Shown here piece after piece: positions 26,681-35,552 of a stretch of DNA of 64,000 nucleotides. A model generated the notes under the pieces. That model worked only from the letters and a program-made list of their open reading frames with translations, did not search any database and was not told where the DNA came from. Source of the DNA: Burkholderia sp. D-99 (lineage in GTDB: Bacteria > Pseudomonadota > Gammaproteobacteria > Burkholderiales > Burkholderiaceae); contig NZ_JAAOXM010000012.1 in the NCBI RefSeq assembly GCF_011605345.1, forward strand, positions 124,001 through 188,000, written 5' to 3'. The translations under genes and the position numbers were made by a program. Position 1 is the stretch's first letter. Each line of letters opens with the position of its first letter.

Positions 26681-28333
26681 ATGACCGAATCGACTCACGC
26701 CGTCACGAACCAGTTCGACGAACTGGTCGACTATAACCTCTTCGCGACGGACATCGCGCTGCGCGACGCGCTCGCCCGCGCAGGCGCCGACTGGGCCGTG
26801 TCGCAGCTCGACGCATACGGCGCGCGGCTCGGCAGTGCCGACACCGCACGACTTGCCGACGAAGCGAACCGCCACACGCCGGAACTGAACACGTTCGACC
26901 GGCGCGGCCGGCGCATCGACCGCGTCGACTTCCACCCGGCGTGGCACGCGCTGCTCGGTCAATACCGCCACGAAGGCTTCGTGTCGCTCGCGTTCCGCGA
27001 GTCGCGCCGCGGCCGCTGGGCCGCGACCGCGGCCGGCTTCTACCTGCACGGCCAGATCGAGGCCGGCACGCTGTGCCCGGCGACGATGACGCAGGCCGCG
27101 ATCCCCGTGCTGCAGAAGGAGCCCGCGCTGTGGGCGCTGCTGCGCGACAAGCTCTACAGCGACGACTACGATCCGCGCGACGTGCCGGTCGCCGACAAGC
27201 GCGCGATCTGGTTCGGCATGGGCATGACCGAGAAACAGGGCGGCTCCGACGTGCGCGCGAACACGACGCTCGCGACCGCCGTCGGCGCGGGCGGACGCGG
27301 CGGCGAATACCGGCTGCGCGGCCACAAGTGGTTTTTCTCCGCGCCGATGTGCGACGCACACCTCATCGTCGCGCACACCGAGGGCGGCAGCCCGTCGTGC
27401 TTCTACGTGCCGCGCTGGCGGCCGGACGGCACGAAGAACGCGGTCGAAATCCAGCGGCTGAAGGACAAGGTCGGCAACCGCAGCAACTCGAGCAGCGAGA
27501 TCGAGCTGAACGACGCGTGGGGCATCATGCTCGGCGACGAAGGCCGCGGCATTCCGACCATCATCGAGATGGCCACCTACACGCGGCTGAATTGCGTGGT
27601 CGGCAGTGCGGCGATGCTGCGCCAGGGCGTCGTGCAGGCGATCGCGTACACGCGCCAGCGCCATGCGTTCGGCCGCGCGCTCGCCGAGCAGCCGCTGATG
27701 CGCACCGTGCTCGCCGATCTCGCGCTCGAAAGCGAAGCCGCGCTCGTGCTTGCGATGCGTCTCGCCGACGCGTTCGAGCGCGACGACTCGCCGCGCGAAC
27801 GTGCGTGGAAGCGCATCGTCACGCCCGCCGCGAAATTCTGGGTGTGCAAGCGCGCGGTCGAGCTGACCGGCGAGGTGATGGAAGTGTTCGGTGGCAACGG
27901 CTACGTCGACGACGGCCCGATCGCGCGGCTGTTCCGCGAAGCGCCCGTCAACTCGATCTGGGAAGGCTCGGGCAACGTGATGTGCCTCGACGTGCTGCGT
28001 GCGGTATCGCGCGAGCCCGACGCGGCGGCCGCGCTGTTCACCGAGCTCGCCGATCTCGGCGCGGGCGAACCGCGCATCCGCGCGGCGCTCGACGCGCTGC
28101 GTGCGATGCTCGACGCGCCGGCCGACACGCTCGAGGCGTCGGGCCGCGTGTTCGCGCAGCGCCTCGCGGTCGTCGCGCAGGCTTGCCTGCTGCGCCGCGA
28201 TGCGCCGGCGGCCGTCGCCGACGCGTTCGTCGCGACGCGGCTCGCCGCGCCCGACTGGGGCCGCATCGCGGGCGGCTTCGACCCGCACGCGATCGACGTC
28301 GCCGCGCTGCTGCAGCGCGCGTACCCGGCCTGA
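26681..28333 (+). CDS. Acyl-CoA dehydrogenase family protein, AidB-like
   Basis: 550 residues. The acyl-CoA dehydrogenase fold has AidB-type landmarks: a long N-terminal extension (NQFDELVDYNLFATDIALRD), then GMGMTEKQGGSDVRANTT (flavin loop), KWFFSAPMCDAHLIVAHTEG, RLKDKVGNRSNSSSEIELND, and EVFGGNGYVDDGPIARLFRE followed by PVNSIWEGSGNVMCLDVLR. E. coli AidB (541 aa) binds DNA and FAD and is induced by alkylation; relatives elsewhere are often acyl-CoA dehydrogenases. The start at 26681 has GGAGA. Here it is paired with an acyl-CoA ligase gene and a divergent TetR gene, which fits fatty- or branched-acid catabolism better than DNA repair. Confidence 0.85.
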   Translation: MTESTHAVTNQFDELVDYNLFATDIALRDALARAGADWAVSQLDAYGARLGSADTARLADEANRHTPELNTFDRRGRRIDRVDFHPAWHALLGQYRHEGFVSLAFRESRRGRWAATAAGFYLHGQIEAGTLCPATMTQAAIPVLQKEPALWALLRDKLYSDDYDPRDVPVADKRAIWFGMGMTEKQGGSDVRANTTLATAVGAGGRGGEYRLRGHKWFFSAPMCDAHLIVAHTEGGSPSCFYVPRWRPDGTKNAVEIQRLKDKVGNRSNSSSEIELNDAWGIMLGDEGRGIPTIIEMATYTRLNCVVGSAAMLRQGVVQAIAYTRQRHAFGRALAEQPLMRTVLADLALESEAALVLAMRLADAFERDDSPRERAWKRIVTPAAKFWVCKRAVELTGEVMEVFGGNGYVDDGPIARLFREAPVNSIWEGSGNVMCLDVLRAVSREPDAAAALFTELADLGAGEPRIRAALDALRAMLDAPADTLEASGRVFAQRLAVVAQACLLRRDAPAAVADAFVATRLAAPDWGRIAGGFDPHAIDVAALLQRAYPA

Positions 28334-28391
28334 CGCCCGTTCGCCCGGCCCGGTAACCCATTTCGCCTTCGTTCGCCCGCCCGGAGCCCCG

Positions 28392-29900
28392 ATGAACCTC
28401 GTCGCCGCCCTCGACCGCGCCGCCCGTGCGACGCCCGACAAGCCGTTCCTCGTCAGCGAATCCGCGACGATCACCTATGCCGCCACGCGCGAGCGCTCGC
28501 ACCGCGCGGCAGCCGTGCTGAGCGCGCTCGGCATCGCGGCCGGCGACCGTGTCGCCGCGATGTGCTTCAACACGCCGGCCTTCGTCGACCTGATGTTCGG
28601 CGCGTGGCGGCTCGGCGCCACGTTCGTGCCGATCAACCACAAGCTGCAGGCACCGGAAGTCGACTACGTGCTCGAACACAGCCGCGGCAAGGCGCTGCTG
28701 TTCGACGTGGCGCTCGCGCCGGTGGTCGAGCACCTCGTGTATCCCGCGCGGCGGCTCGTGACCGAAGGCGAGCTCGACGGCGTGCCGTGCTTCGACACGC
28801 TGTGCGCAACGATGGACGGCCTCGCGGGCATCGATCCGGCCGACGGCGACATCGCGCAGATCCTCTATACGTCCGGCACGACCGGCCACCCGAAAGGCTG
28901 CGTGCACAGCCATCGCACCGTGACGCTCGCGGCGATGCAGGCGGCACTCGCGACCGGCATCGGCCGCAACGAGCGCACGCTGATGGCGATGCCGATCTGG
29001 CATTCGTCGCCGCTGAACAACTGGTTCGGCGGCACGCTGGTTGCGGGCGGCACCGTCGTGCTGCTGCGCGAATACCATCCGCTGCGGTTCCTGCAGGCCA
29101 TCGAACGCGAGCGCGTGACGCTGTATTTCGGCGCGCCGGTGTCGTACCTGCTGCCGCTCGACACGATCGACGGTTTCGCGGCGTTCGACCTGTCGAGCGT
29201 GCGCGCATGGCTGTACGGCGGCGGCCCGATCGGCACCGCGCAGGCCGAACGGCTCGCGCGCGCGTATCGCAGCGACGCGTTCTTCCACGTGTACGGCATG
29301 ACGGAAGCGGGCCCGGCCGGCACGACGCTGTATCCGGACGAGCAGATCGCGAAGGCCGGTTCGATCGGCCGCCACGGCGGCCCGGGCGTCGACCTGCGCG
29401 TCGTGCGGATGGACGGCATCGATGCGCAGCCGGGCGAAACCGGCGAGATCTGGCTGAAGACCGACAGCATGATGCTCGGCTATCTCGACGATGCGGCCGC
29501 GACACGCGCCGCGTTCGCGCCGGACGGCTGGTATCGCACCGGCGACATCGTGCGGATCGATCAGGATGGCTACCTGTTCATCGTCGACCGGCTGAAGGAC
29601 ATGATCGTGACGGGTGGCGAGAACGTCTATTCGAAGGAAGTGGAGGACGTGCTCGGCGCGCACCCGGACATCGCCGAGGCGGCCGTCGTCGGCGTTCCGC
29701 ATCCCGACTGGGGCGAGACGGTCGTGGCGCACGTCGTGATGCGCGCGGGCACCGTGCCCGACGCGGACGCACTGCGCGCGTTCTGCGGCGCCCGGCTCGC
29801 CGCGTACAAGATTCCGCGCGAATTCACGTTCGCGCAGGCGCTGCCACGTACGCCCACGGGCAAGCTGCAGAAGTTCCTGCTGCGCGTGCGTCGCGACTAG
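28392..29900 (+). CDS. Acyl-CoA synthetase (AMP-forming ligase)
   Basis: 502 residues of the ANL superfamily. Motifs: ILYTSGTTGHPKGCVHSHR (P-loop A3, about residue 157), FFHVYGMTEAGPAGTTLYP (A5), GYLDD, WYRTGDIVRIDQDGYLFIVD (A7/A8 hinge), RLKDMIVTGGENVYSKEVED, and the catalytic Lys near the end in PRTPTGKLQKFLLR. It activates a carboxylic acid to its CoA ester. It follows the AidB-like dehydrogenase gene by about 60 bases on the same strand and is followed by a strong terminator. The chain length or type of acid cannot be read. Confidence 0.88.
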   Translation: MNLVAALDRAARATPDKPFLVSESATITYAATRERSHRAAAVLSALGIAAGDRVAAMCFNTPAFVDLMFGAWRLGATFVPINHKLQAPEVDYVLEHSRGKALLFDVALAPVVEHLVYPARRLVTEGELDGVPCFDTLCATMDGLAGIDPADGDIAQILYTSGTTGHPKGCVHSHRTVTLAAMQAALATGIGRNERTLMAMPIWHSSPLNNWFGGTLVAGGTVVLLREYHPLRFLQAIERERVTLYFGAPVSYLLPLDTIDGFAAFDLSSVRAWLYGGGPIGTAQAERLARAYRSDAFFHVYGMTEAGPAGTTLYPDEQIAKAGSIGRHGGPGVDLRVVRMDGIDAQPGETGEIWLKTDSMMLGYLDDAAATRAAFAPDGWYRTGDIVRIDQDGYLFIVDRLKDMIVTGGENVYSKEVEDVLGAHPDIAEAAVVGVPHPDWGETVVAHVVMRAGTVPDADALRAFCGARLAAYKIPREFTFAQALPRTPTGKLQKFLLRVRRD

Positions 29901-29925
29901 CCGCTTGCCCGCCCACGGAAAAAGA

Positions 29926-29958
29926 AAAAGCCACCCGGCCCGACGGCCCGGTGGCTTT
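29926..29958. terminator. Bidirectional rho-independent terminator
   Basis: AAAAAGCCACCCGGCC, short loop, GGCCCGGTGGCTTTTT: an 11-bp stem with one mismatch, A-run on the left and T-run on the right. It serves the plus-strand acyl-CoA ligase gene and, on the minus strand, the LivJ-type gene that ends at 30019. Confidence 0.85.
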
Positions 29959-30018
29959 TTCGCATGACCGGCGGGGCAGCGACGTGCGCCGCCGCCCGTT
30001 CGTCACGTCACTGGCTGC

Positions 30019-31158
30019 TTACTTGCCGCCGATGCTCTTCAGCGGCTTCCACTCGCCCTTTTCGACCTTGTACATCGTGATGCCGCCGTTCTTCAGGTCG
30101 CCCTTCGCGTCATACGCGACGTGCGTCGACGTCACGCCGGCCATGTCGGACTTCGCGAGCACCGGCAGGTACTTCGCCGGATCGGTCGAATCGGCCTTCT
30201 TCATCGCGTTCAGCATCGCCATCGCGCCGTCGTACGCGTACGGCGAGTACGTCTGCACGTCTTCGCCGAAACGCTTCTTGTACTTGTCGGCGTAGGTCTT
30301 GCCGCCCGGCATTTCTTCCAGCGGGAGGCCGGCCAGCGAAGCGATCGTGCCGTCGGCCGCGTTGCCCGCGATCTTCAGGAACGTCGGCGTCTTCACCATT
30401 TCGCCGCTCATCAGCGGTGCGGCGATGCCGAGCGTCTTCATCTGCTTGACCATCGGCGCTGCCTGCGAATCCGCACCGCCGTAGTAGACGAGGTCCGGCT
30501 TCGTCGACTTGATCTTGGTCAGAATCGCCTTGAAGTCGACTGCCTTGTCGTTCGTGAATTCACGGTCGACGATCGTCGCGCCGCCGGCCTTCGCAGCCTT
30601 CTCGAACTGGTCGGCGAGACCCTGGCCGTAGGCCGTGCGGTCGTCGACGATCGCGATCTTCTTCATGCCGAGATCCTTCGACGCGAACGTGCCGGCCACC
30701 GAGCCCTGCTGCGTGTCGGACGTCATCATGCGGAAGGTCGTCTTGTAACCCTGCTGCGTGTATTCCGGCGCCGTCGCCATCGCGATTTCCGGAATGCCCG
30801 CGTTCGCGTAGATGCGCGAGGCGGGAATCGTCGTGCCCGAGTTGAAGTGGCCGAGCATGCCCTTGATGCCGTCGTCGACGAGCTTCTGCGCGACCGTCGT
30901 ACCCGTGCGCGGGTCAGCCTGGTCGTCCTGCGTGTTCAGCACGAACTTCACCGGCTTGCCGCCGATCTTCGGGTTCGTCGCGTTGAAGTCTTCCAGCGCG
31001 AGCACGATCCCGTTCTGCATATCCTTGCCGTAGTGCGCCTGCGCGCCCGTCATCGGCCCTGCGTAACCGATCTTCACGTCATCCGCATGGGCCGTCCCCG
31101 CCAGCGACATGACGGCGACAAACGTCGCGCCTGCCAGCTTTTTCATCGTGTGTTGCAT
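30019..31158 (-). CDS. livJ: Branched-chain amino acid ABC transporter binding protein (LivJ-like)
   Basis: 379 residues with a signal peptide (MKKLAGATFVAVMSLAGTAHA then DDVKIGYAGP). The mature part is a Leu/Ile/Val-binding type I fold: GPMTGAQAHYGKDMQNGIVL, DDQADPRTGTTVAQKLVDDG, GHFNSGTTIPASRIYANAGI, YSPYAYDGAMAMLNAMK. The start at 31158 (MQHTMKKL) has AAGGAGA in front. It captures branched-chain amino acids in the periplasm. No permease genes adjoin; a separate Liv-type operon is at 58-63 kb. The gene lies directly after putA, so co-expression with proline catabolism is possible. Confidence 0.9.
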   Translation of the reverse strand: MQHTMKKLAGATFVAVMSLAGTAHADDVKIGYAGPMTGAQAHYGKDMQNGIVLALEDFNATNPKIGGKPVKFVLNTQDDQADPRTGTTVAQKLVDDGIKGMLGHFNSGTTIPASRIYANAGIPEIAMATAPEYTQQGYKTTFRMMTSDTQQGSVAGTFASKDLGMKKIAIVDDRTAYGQGLADQFEKAAKAGGATIVDREFTNDKAVDFKAILTKIKSTKPDLVYYGGADSQAAPMVKQMKTLGIAAPLMSGEMVKTPTFLKIAGNAADGTIASLAGLPLEEMPGGKTYADKYKKRFGEDVQTYSPYAYDGAMAMLNAMKKADSTDPAKYLPVLAKSDMAGVTSTHVAYDAKGDLKNGGITMYKVEKGEWKPLKSIGGK

Positions 31159-31242
31159 AGCATCTCCTTGGTACCAGGGTAAATGGAGCGGCTTCGGGAT
31201 CGCCTTGCCGCTTCCTTTGTTTGATCCGAACGGCAAGGATGA

Positions 31243-34200
31243 TCAGCCGATCGTCATCAAATTCGCATTGCCGCCGGCCGCCGCCGTGTTCACGCTCACC
31301 GAGCGCTCCGTCAGCAGCCGTTCCAGCGCGTAATCTTCCGCATCGCCGTTTTCGAACGCGCCCACCGACACGCCCTGCACCGACACGATCGGGCCCGGCC
31401 GCTGCGCGACGTCCTTCACGAGCGTCTGCAGTTCGTCGCTGTCGCCTTCGAACAGCACCGCGTCGAACGGCACGTCGGCCTGCTTGCGCACGCTCGCATG
31501 CGCCTTCAGCGACGCCGGCAGCGCGGCGACCAGCGCCTCGCCGGCCGCGCCTGCGAACAGCGCACGGTTGCCGGTCGCCAGCACCGCCGCGAACTGCGCG
31601 CGCGCACCGCCCGGCGTGGCCGCGACACACAGCACCGTGCCGCGCGGGCCGAGTGTATACGTGTTTCGCTCACCCGTCGGCCCGGTCAGCACGGCGGTCG
31701 CGCCGGCCGGCACCTGTGCCAGATAGCCGTCGCAACGTGCGGCCAGTACCGGCTCGCGCTGCTCGATCAACCAGTCACGCAGCGTCGTGAGTGCTGCCGC
31801 CGGGTTGCCGCGCGCATCGCCTTCGACCGCGCCGTCCGCGATCAGCGACTGCGCGAGCGAGCGCGGCAGGCCCGACGGACGCGTCGCGAGCAGGCGCTGC
31901 AGGTACAGCGCGCCGCCGGCCTTCGGGCCCGTGCCCGACAGGCCTTCGCCGCCGAACGGCTGCACGCCGACCACCGCGCCGATCACGTTGCGGTTCACGT
32001 AGATGTTGCCGACGTGCGCATTCGAGATCACATGCGCGATCGTCTCGTCGATCCGCGTGTGGATGCCGAGCGTCAGCCCGTAACCGGTCGCGCGGATCTG
32101 CTCCAGCAGCTTGTCGAGCTGGCTGCGGCGGTAGCGCACCACGTGCAGCACCGGGCCGAACACTTCACGCTTCAGCTCGTCGATGGTGCCGATCTCGATC
32201 AGCGTCGGCGGCACGAACGTGCCGTGCGCGCAGGCTTCCGGCGACGGCAGCTGCGTGACCGCGTGGCCCTTGTCCTTCATCGCCGCGACGTGCGTGTCGA
32301 TCGTCTGCTTCGCTTCGCCGTCGATCACCGGGCCGACGTCCGTCGACAGCCGGTCGGGGTTGCCGAGCGCCAGCTCGTGCATCGCGCCCTTCAGCATCGT
32401 CAGCGTGCGGTCCGCGACATCGTCCTGCAGACACAGAACGCGTAGCGCCGAACACCGTTGACCGGCCGAGTCGAACGACGACTGCATCACGTCCGCGACG
32501 ACCTGCTCCGCGAGCGCCGACGAGTCGACGATCATCGCGTTCTGGCCGCCCGTTTCGGCGATCAGCGGAATCGGCTTGCCGTCCGGGTCGAGGCGCGCGG
32601 CGAGCGTCTTGTTGATCAGGCGCGCGACTTCGGTCGAACCGGTGAACATCACCGCACGCGTGCGCGGATCGGCGACCAGCGCCGCACCGACGGTCTCGCC
32701 GTCGCCCGGCAGCAGTTGCACCGCGCCGGCCGGCACGCCGGCCTCGCGCAGCAGGCGCACGGCCTGTGCTGCAATCAGCGGCGTCTGTTCGGCCGGCTTC
32801 GCGAGCACCGTGTTGCCGGCGGCGAGTGCCGCGGCCACCTGGCCCATGAAGATCGCGAGCGGGAAGTTCCACGGGCTGATGCAGACCACGGGGCCGAGCG
32901 GACGGTGCGTGTCGTTCGAGAATTCGTCGCGGATCTGCGCGGCGTAGTAGCGCAGGAAGTCGACCGCTTCGCGGATTTCGGCGATCGCGTTCGGCAGCGA
33001 CTTGCCGGCTTCGCGCACGATCAGGCCCATCAGCGTGTGCATCTGCGCTTCGAGCAGGTCGGCCGCACGCACCAGGCAGTCGGCGCGCGCATCGACCGGC
33101 GTCGCCTGCCAGATCGGCGCGGCGGCCACCGCATGCGCGAGCGCCGCGCTCACGTGTTCGGCCGTCGCTTCGCTGACCGTGCCGACCAGGTCGCGCTGAT
33201 CGGCCGGGTTGCGCACGTCGCGTGCCGGTGCGTCGACGAGCGTGTCGTCGTCGAGCATCGGCGCCGCGCGCCACGGGAAATGCGCGCTCGCGAGCAGCGC
33301 GGACGACAGCGATGCGAGACGGTGTTCGTTCGACAGGTCGAGGCCCATCGAGTTGGGACGCTCGTCGCCGTACAGGTTGCGCGGCAGCGGGATCTTCGCG
33401 TGCGGCGCGCCGAGCGGCACGACCTTCGACGCCTCGTCGACCGGATCGGCGACCAGTTCCTTCACCGGCACGGCTTTATCGGCGATGCGGTTCACGAACG
33501 ACGTGTTCGCGCCGTTTTCCAGCAGGCGGCGCACCAGGTACGCGAGCAGCGTCTCGTGCGTGCCGACCGGCGCGTAGACGCGGCACGGACGGTTCAGCTT
33601 GTCGCGGCCCGTGACTTCCTCGTACAGCGGCTCGCCCATCCCGTGCAGGCACTGGAATTCGTACTGGCCCGGGTAGTAGTTCTGGCCCGCGAGCTGATAG
33701 ATCGCGGCCAGCGTGTGCGCGTTGTGCGTCGCGAACTGCGGATAGACGGCATCCGGCGCCGCGAGCAGCTTCTTCGCGCACGCGAGATACGACACGTCCG
33801 TGTAGATCTTGCGCGTGTAGACCGGGTAGCCTTCGAGGCCGTCGACCTGCGCACGCTTGATTTCGCTATCCCAGTACGCGCCCTTCACGAGGCGGATCAT
33901 CAGGCGGTGACGGCTGCGGCGCGCGAGATCGATCAGGTAGTCGATCACGAACGGGCAGCGCTTCTGGTAGCCCTGCACCACGAAACCGATGCCGTTCCAG
34001 CCGGCGAGATCCGGGTCGAAGCACAGCGCCTCGAGCAGGTCGAGCGACAGTTCGAGGCGGTCGGCTTCTTCCGCGTCGATGTTCAGGCCGATGTCGTAGC
34101 GGCGTGCGAGCAGCGCGAGTGCGCGCACACGCGGCAGCAGCTCGCTCATCGTGCGGTCCTGCTGCGAGCGCGAGTAGCGCGCATGCAGCGCCGACAGCTT

Positions 34201-35175
34201 GATCGAGATGCCCGGGCCTTCGTAGATGCCGCGGCCGCCGGCCGCCTTGCCGATCGCGTGGATCGCCTGTTCGTACGACGCGTAGTAGCGCTGCGCGTCC
34301 TCTTCCGTCGTCGCCGCTTCACCGAGCATGTCGTACGAGTAGCGGAAGCCGCGCGCTTCGTACTTGCGGCTGTTCGCGAGCGCTTCGGAAATCGTCTCGC
34401 CGGTGACGAACTGCTCGCCCATCAGGCGCATCGCCATGTCGACGCCCTTGCGGATCAGCGGCTCGCCGCCGCGGCCGATCAGGCGCGTGAGCGCCGACGA
34501 CAGCCCCGCTTCGCTGTTGGTCGTCACGAGCTTGCCGGTGATCATCAGCCCCCAGGTCGCCGCGTTCACGAACAGCGACGGCGCGTGGCCGACGTGCGAA
34601 CGCCAGTCTCCCTTGCTGATCTTGTCGCGGATCAGCGCATCGCGCGTCGCGCGATCGGGAATGCGCAGCAGCGCTTCGGCGAGGCACATCAGCGCGACGC
34701 CTTCCTGGCTCGACAGCGAGAATTCGTGGATCAGCCCTTCGACGCCGCCACCCGAGCTCTTCTCGCGCAGCGCCTCGACGAGCTTCGTCGCGAGCGCCTG
34801 AACATCCGCCTGCAGGTTCGCGGGCAGGCGCGCCTGGCCGAGCAGGAACGGCACGCATTCCGGCTCGGGGCGGCGGTACGCAGCCGTGATCGCCGCGCGC
34901 AGCACCGATTGCGGCTGCACGTTCTGCGCGAACTCGAGGAACGGATGCGGCGAGTTGTCGTCGTCACCGTCCGCGACCTGACCGTCGGCGAGCTCCGTCA
35001 CGCCGCTGTTGCCCGACAGCTCGGGCGGCAGCTGGCCGTGCTCGATCCGCTCGAGATACGCGAAGATCGCCTGCTTGATCAGCCAGTGGGGAGTGCGCTC
35101 GAGACGCGCGGCTGCGTCCTTGAGGCGCGAGCGGAGAAGGTCGTCGACCTTGACGCCGAGAGTCGTGCTTGCCAT
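31243..35175 (-). CDS. putA: Trifunctional proline utilisation protein PutA
   Basis: 1310 residues. It oxidises proline to pyrroline-5-carboxylate and then glutamate, and represses its own gene. Domains in order: ribbon-helix-helix DNA-binding start (TTLGVKVDDLLRSRLKDAAA, about 1-47); FAD proline dehydrogenase barrel (about 250-570: LNIDAEEADRLELSLDLLE, RLVKGAYWDSEIKRAQ); P5C/glutamate-semialdehyde dehydrogenase (about 640-1120: ISPWNFPLAIFMGQVAAAL, FTGSTEVARLI, nucleophile in SSFDSAGQRCSALRVL); and a C-terminal conserved domain. The presence of the RHH domain and of GTTGCA operators upstream agrees with autoregulation. The start at 35175 gives the canonical RHH N-terminus. Confidence 0.97.
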   Translation of the reverse strand: MASTTLGVKVDDLLRSRLKDAAARLERTPHWLIKQAIFAYLERIEHGQLPPELSGNSGVTELADGQVADGDDDNSPHPFLEFAQNVQPQSVLRAAITAAYRRPEPECVPFLLGQARLPANLQADVQALATKLVEALREKSSGGGVEGLIHEFSLSSQEGVALMCLAEALLRIPDRATRDALIRDKISKGDWRSHVGHAPSLFVNAATWGLMITGKLVTTNSEAGLSSALTRLIGRGGEPLIRKGVDMAMRLMGEQFVTGETISEALANSRKYEARGFRYSYDMLGEAATTEEDAQRYYASYEQAIHAIGKAAGGRGIYEGPGISIKLSALHARYSRSQQDRTMSELLPRVRALALLARRYDIGLNIDAEEADRLELSLDLLEALCFDPDLAGWNGIGFVVQGYQKRCPFVIDYLIDLARRSRHRLMIRLVKGAYWDSEIKRAQVDGLEGYPVYTRKIYTDVSYLACAKKLLAAPDAVYPQFATHNAHTLAAIYQLAGQNYYPGQYEFQCLHGMGEPLYEEVTGRDKLNRPCRVYAPVGTHETLLAYLVRRLLENGANTSFVNRIADKAVPVKELVADPVDEASKVVPLGAPHAKIPLPRNLYGDERPNSMGLDLSNEHRLASLSSALLASAHFPWRAAPMLDDDTLVDAPARDVRNPADQRDLVGTVSEATAEHVSAALAHAVAAAPIWQATPVDARADCLVRAADLLEAQMHTLMGLIVREAGKSLPNAIAEIREAVDFLRYYAAQIRDEFSNDTHRPLGPVVCISPWNFPLAIFMGQVAAALAAGNTVLAKPAEQTPLIAAQAVRLLREAGVPAGAVQLLPGDGETVGAALVADPRTRAVMFTGSTEVARLINKTLAARLDPDGKPIPLIAETGGQNAMIVDSSALAEQVVADVMQSSFDSAGQRCSALRVLCLQDDVADRTLTMLKGAMHELALGNPDRLSTDVGPVIDGEAKQTIDTHVAAMKDKGHAVTQLPSPEACAHGTFVPPTLIEIGTIDELKREVFGPVLHVVRYRRSQLDKLLEQIRATGYGLTLGIHTRIDETIAHVISNAHVGNIYVNRNVIGAVVGVQPFGGEGLSGTGPKAGGALYLQRLLATRPSGLPRSLAQSLIADGAVEGDARGNPAAALTTLRDWLIEQREPVLAARCDGYLAQVPAGATAVLTGPTGERNTYTLGPRGTVLCVAATPGGARAQFAAVLATGNRALFAGAAGEALVAALPASLKAHASVRKQADVPFDAVLFEGDSDELQTLVKDVAQRPGPIVSVQGVSVGAFENGDAEDYALERLLTERSVSVNTAAAGGNANLMTIG

Positions 35176-35254
35176 GGTGGGTTCGTGCGCCGGTGCGAGC
35201 CCGGCAATGTGGTGTGAGAGGATGCGCGAAATCCTACGGCACGCAATAAAAAGG

Positions 35255-35325
35255 TGCAACCAAATTGCGAGATAGGTTGCACCCACAAGTTAGCCAATAT
35301 AATCAGCCACTTATGCGGTTGCAAC
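35255..35325 (-). promoter_or_regulatory. putA promoter with PutA operator sites
   Basis: Minus strand: -35 TTGCAA (35324-35319), 17-bp spacer, -10 TATATT (35301-35296). GTTGCA, the core known to be bound by the PutA ribbon-helix-helix domain, occurs at 35276-35281 and 35318-35323 on the plus strand and as TGCAAC at 35255-35260 and 35320-35325. A further GTTGCA is at 35426-35431. The sites overlap the -35 box and lie just downstream of the promoter, as expected for autorepression. Confidence 0.75.
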
Positions 35326-35552
35326 CTAGGAGTTGCCCGTGGTCGGAGGATCGGTGTTTTCCCTGAGCGGGCCGGTTTGACACGCGTGCGCAACCTTCGC
35401 CGCGCGCGGCGGCGGGGGAAAACGGGTTGCACTGGGTGTGACGGCGGATGTGGCACCCGGGCGCGACCGGGCGGCAAGAGACGCTTCGGGGTGCCCGCTG
35501 GCCCGGGCTTCAACGCAGCGGCACGCGGCACGACGGCCGCATGGCGCGGCGC

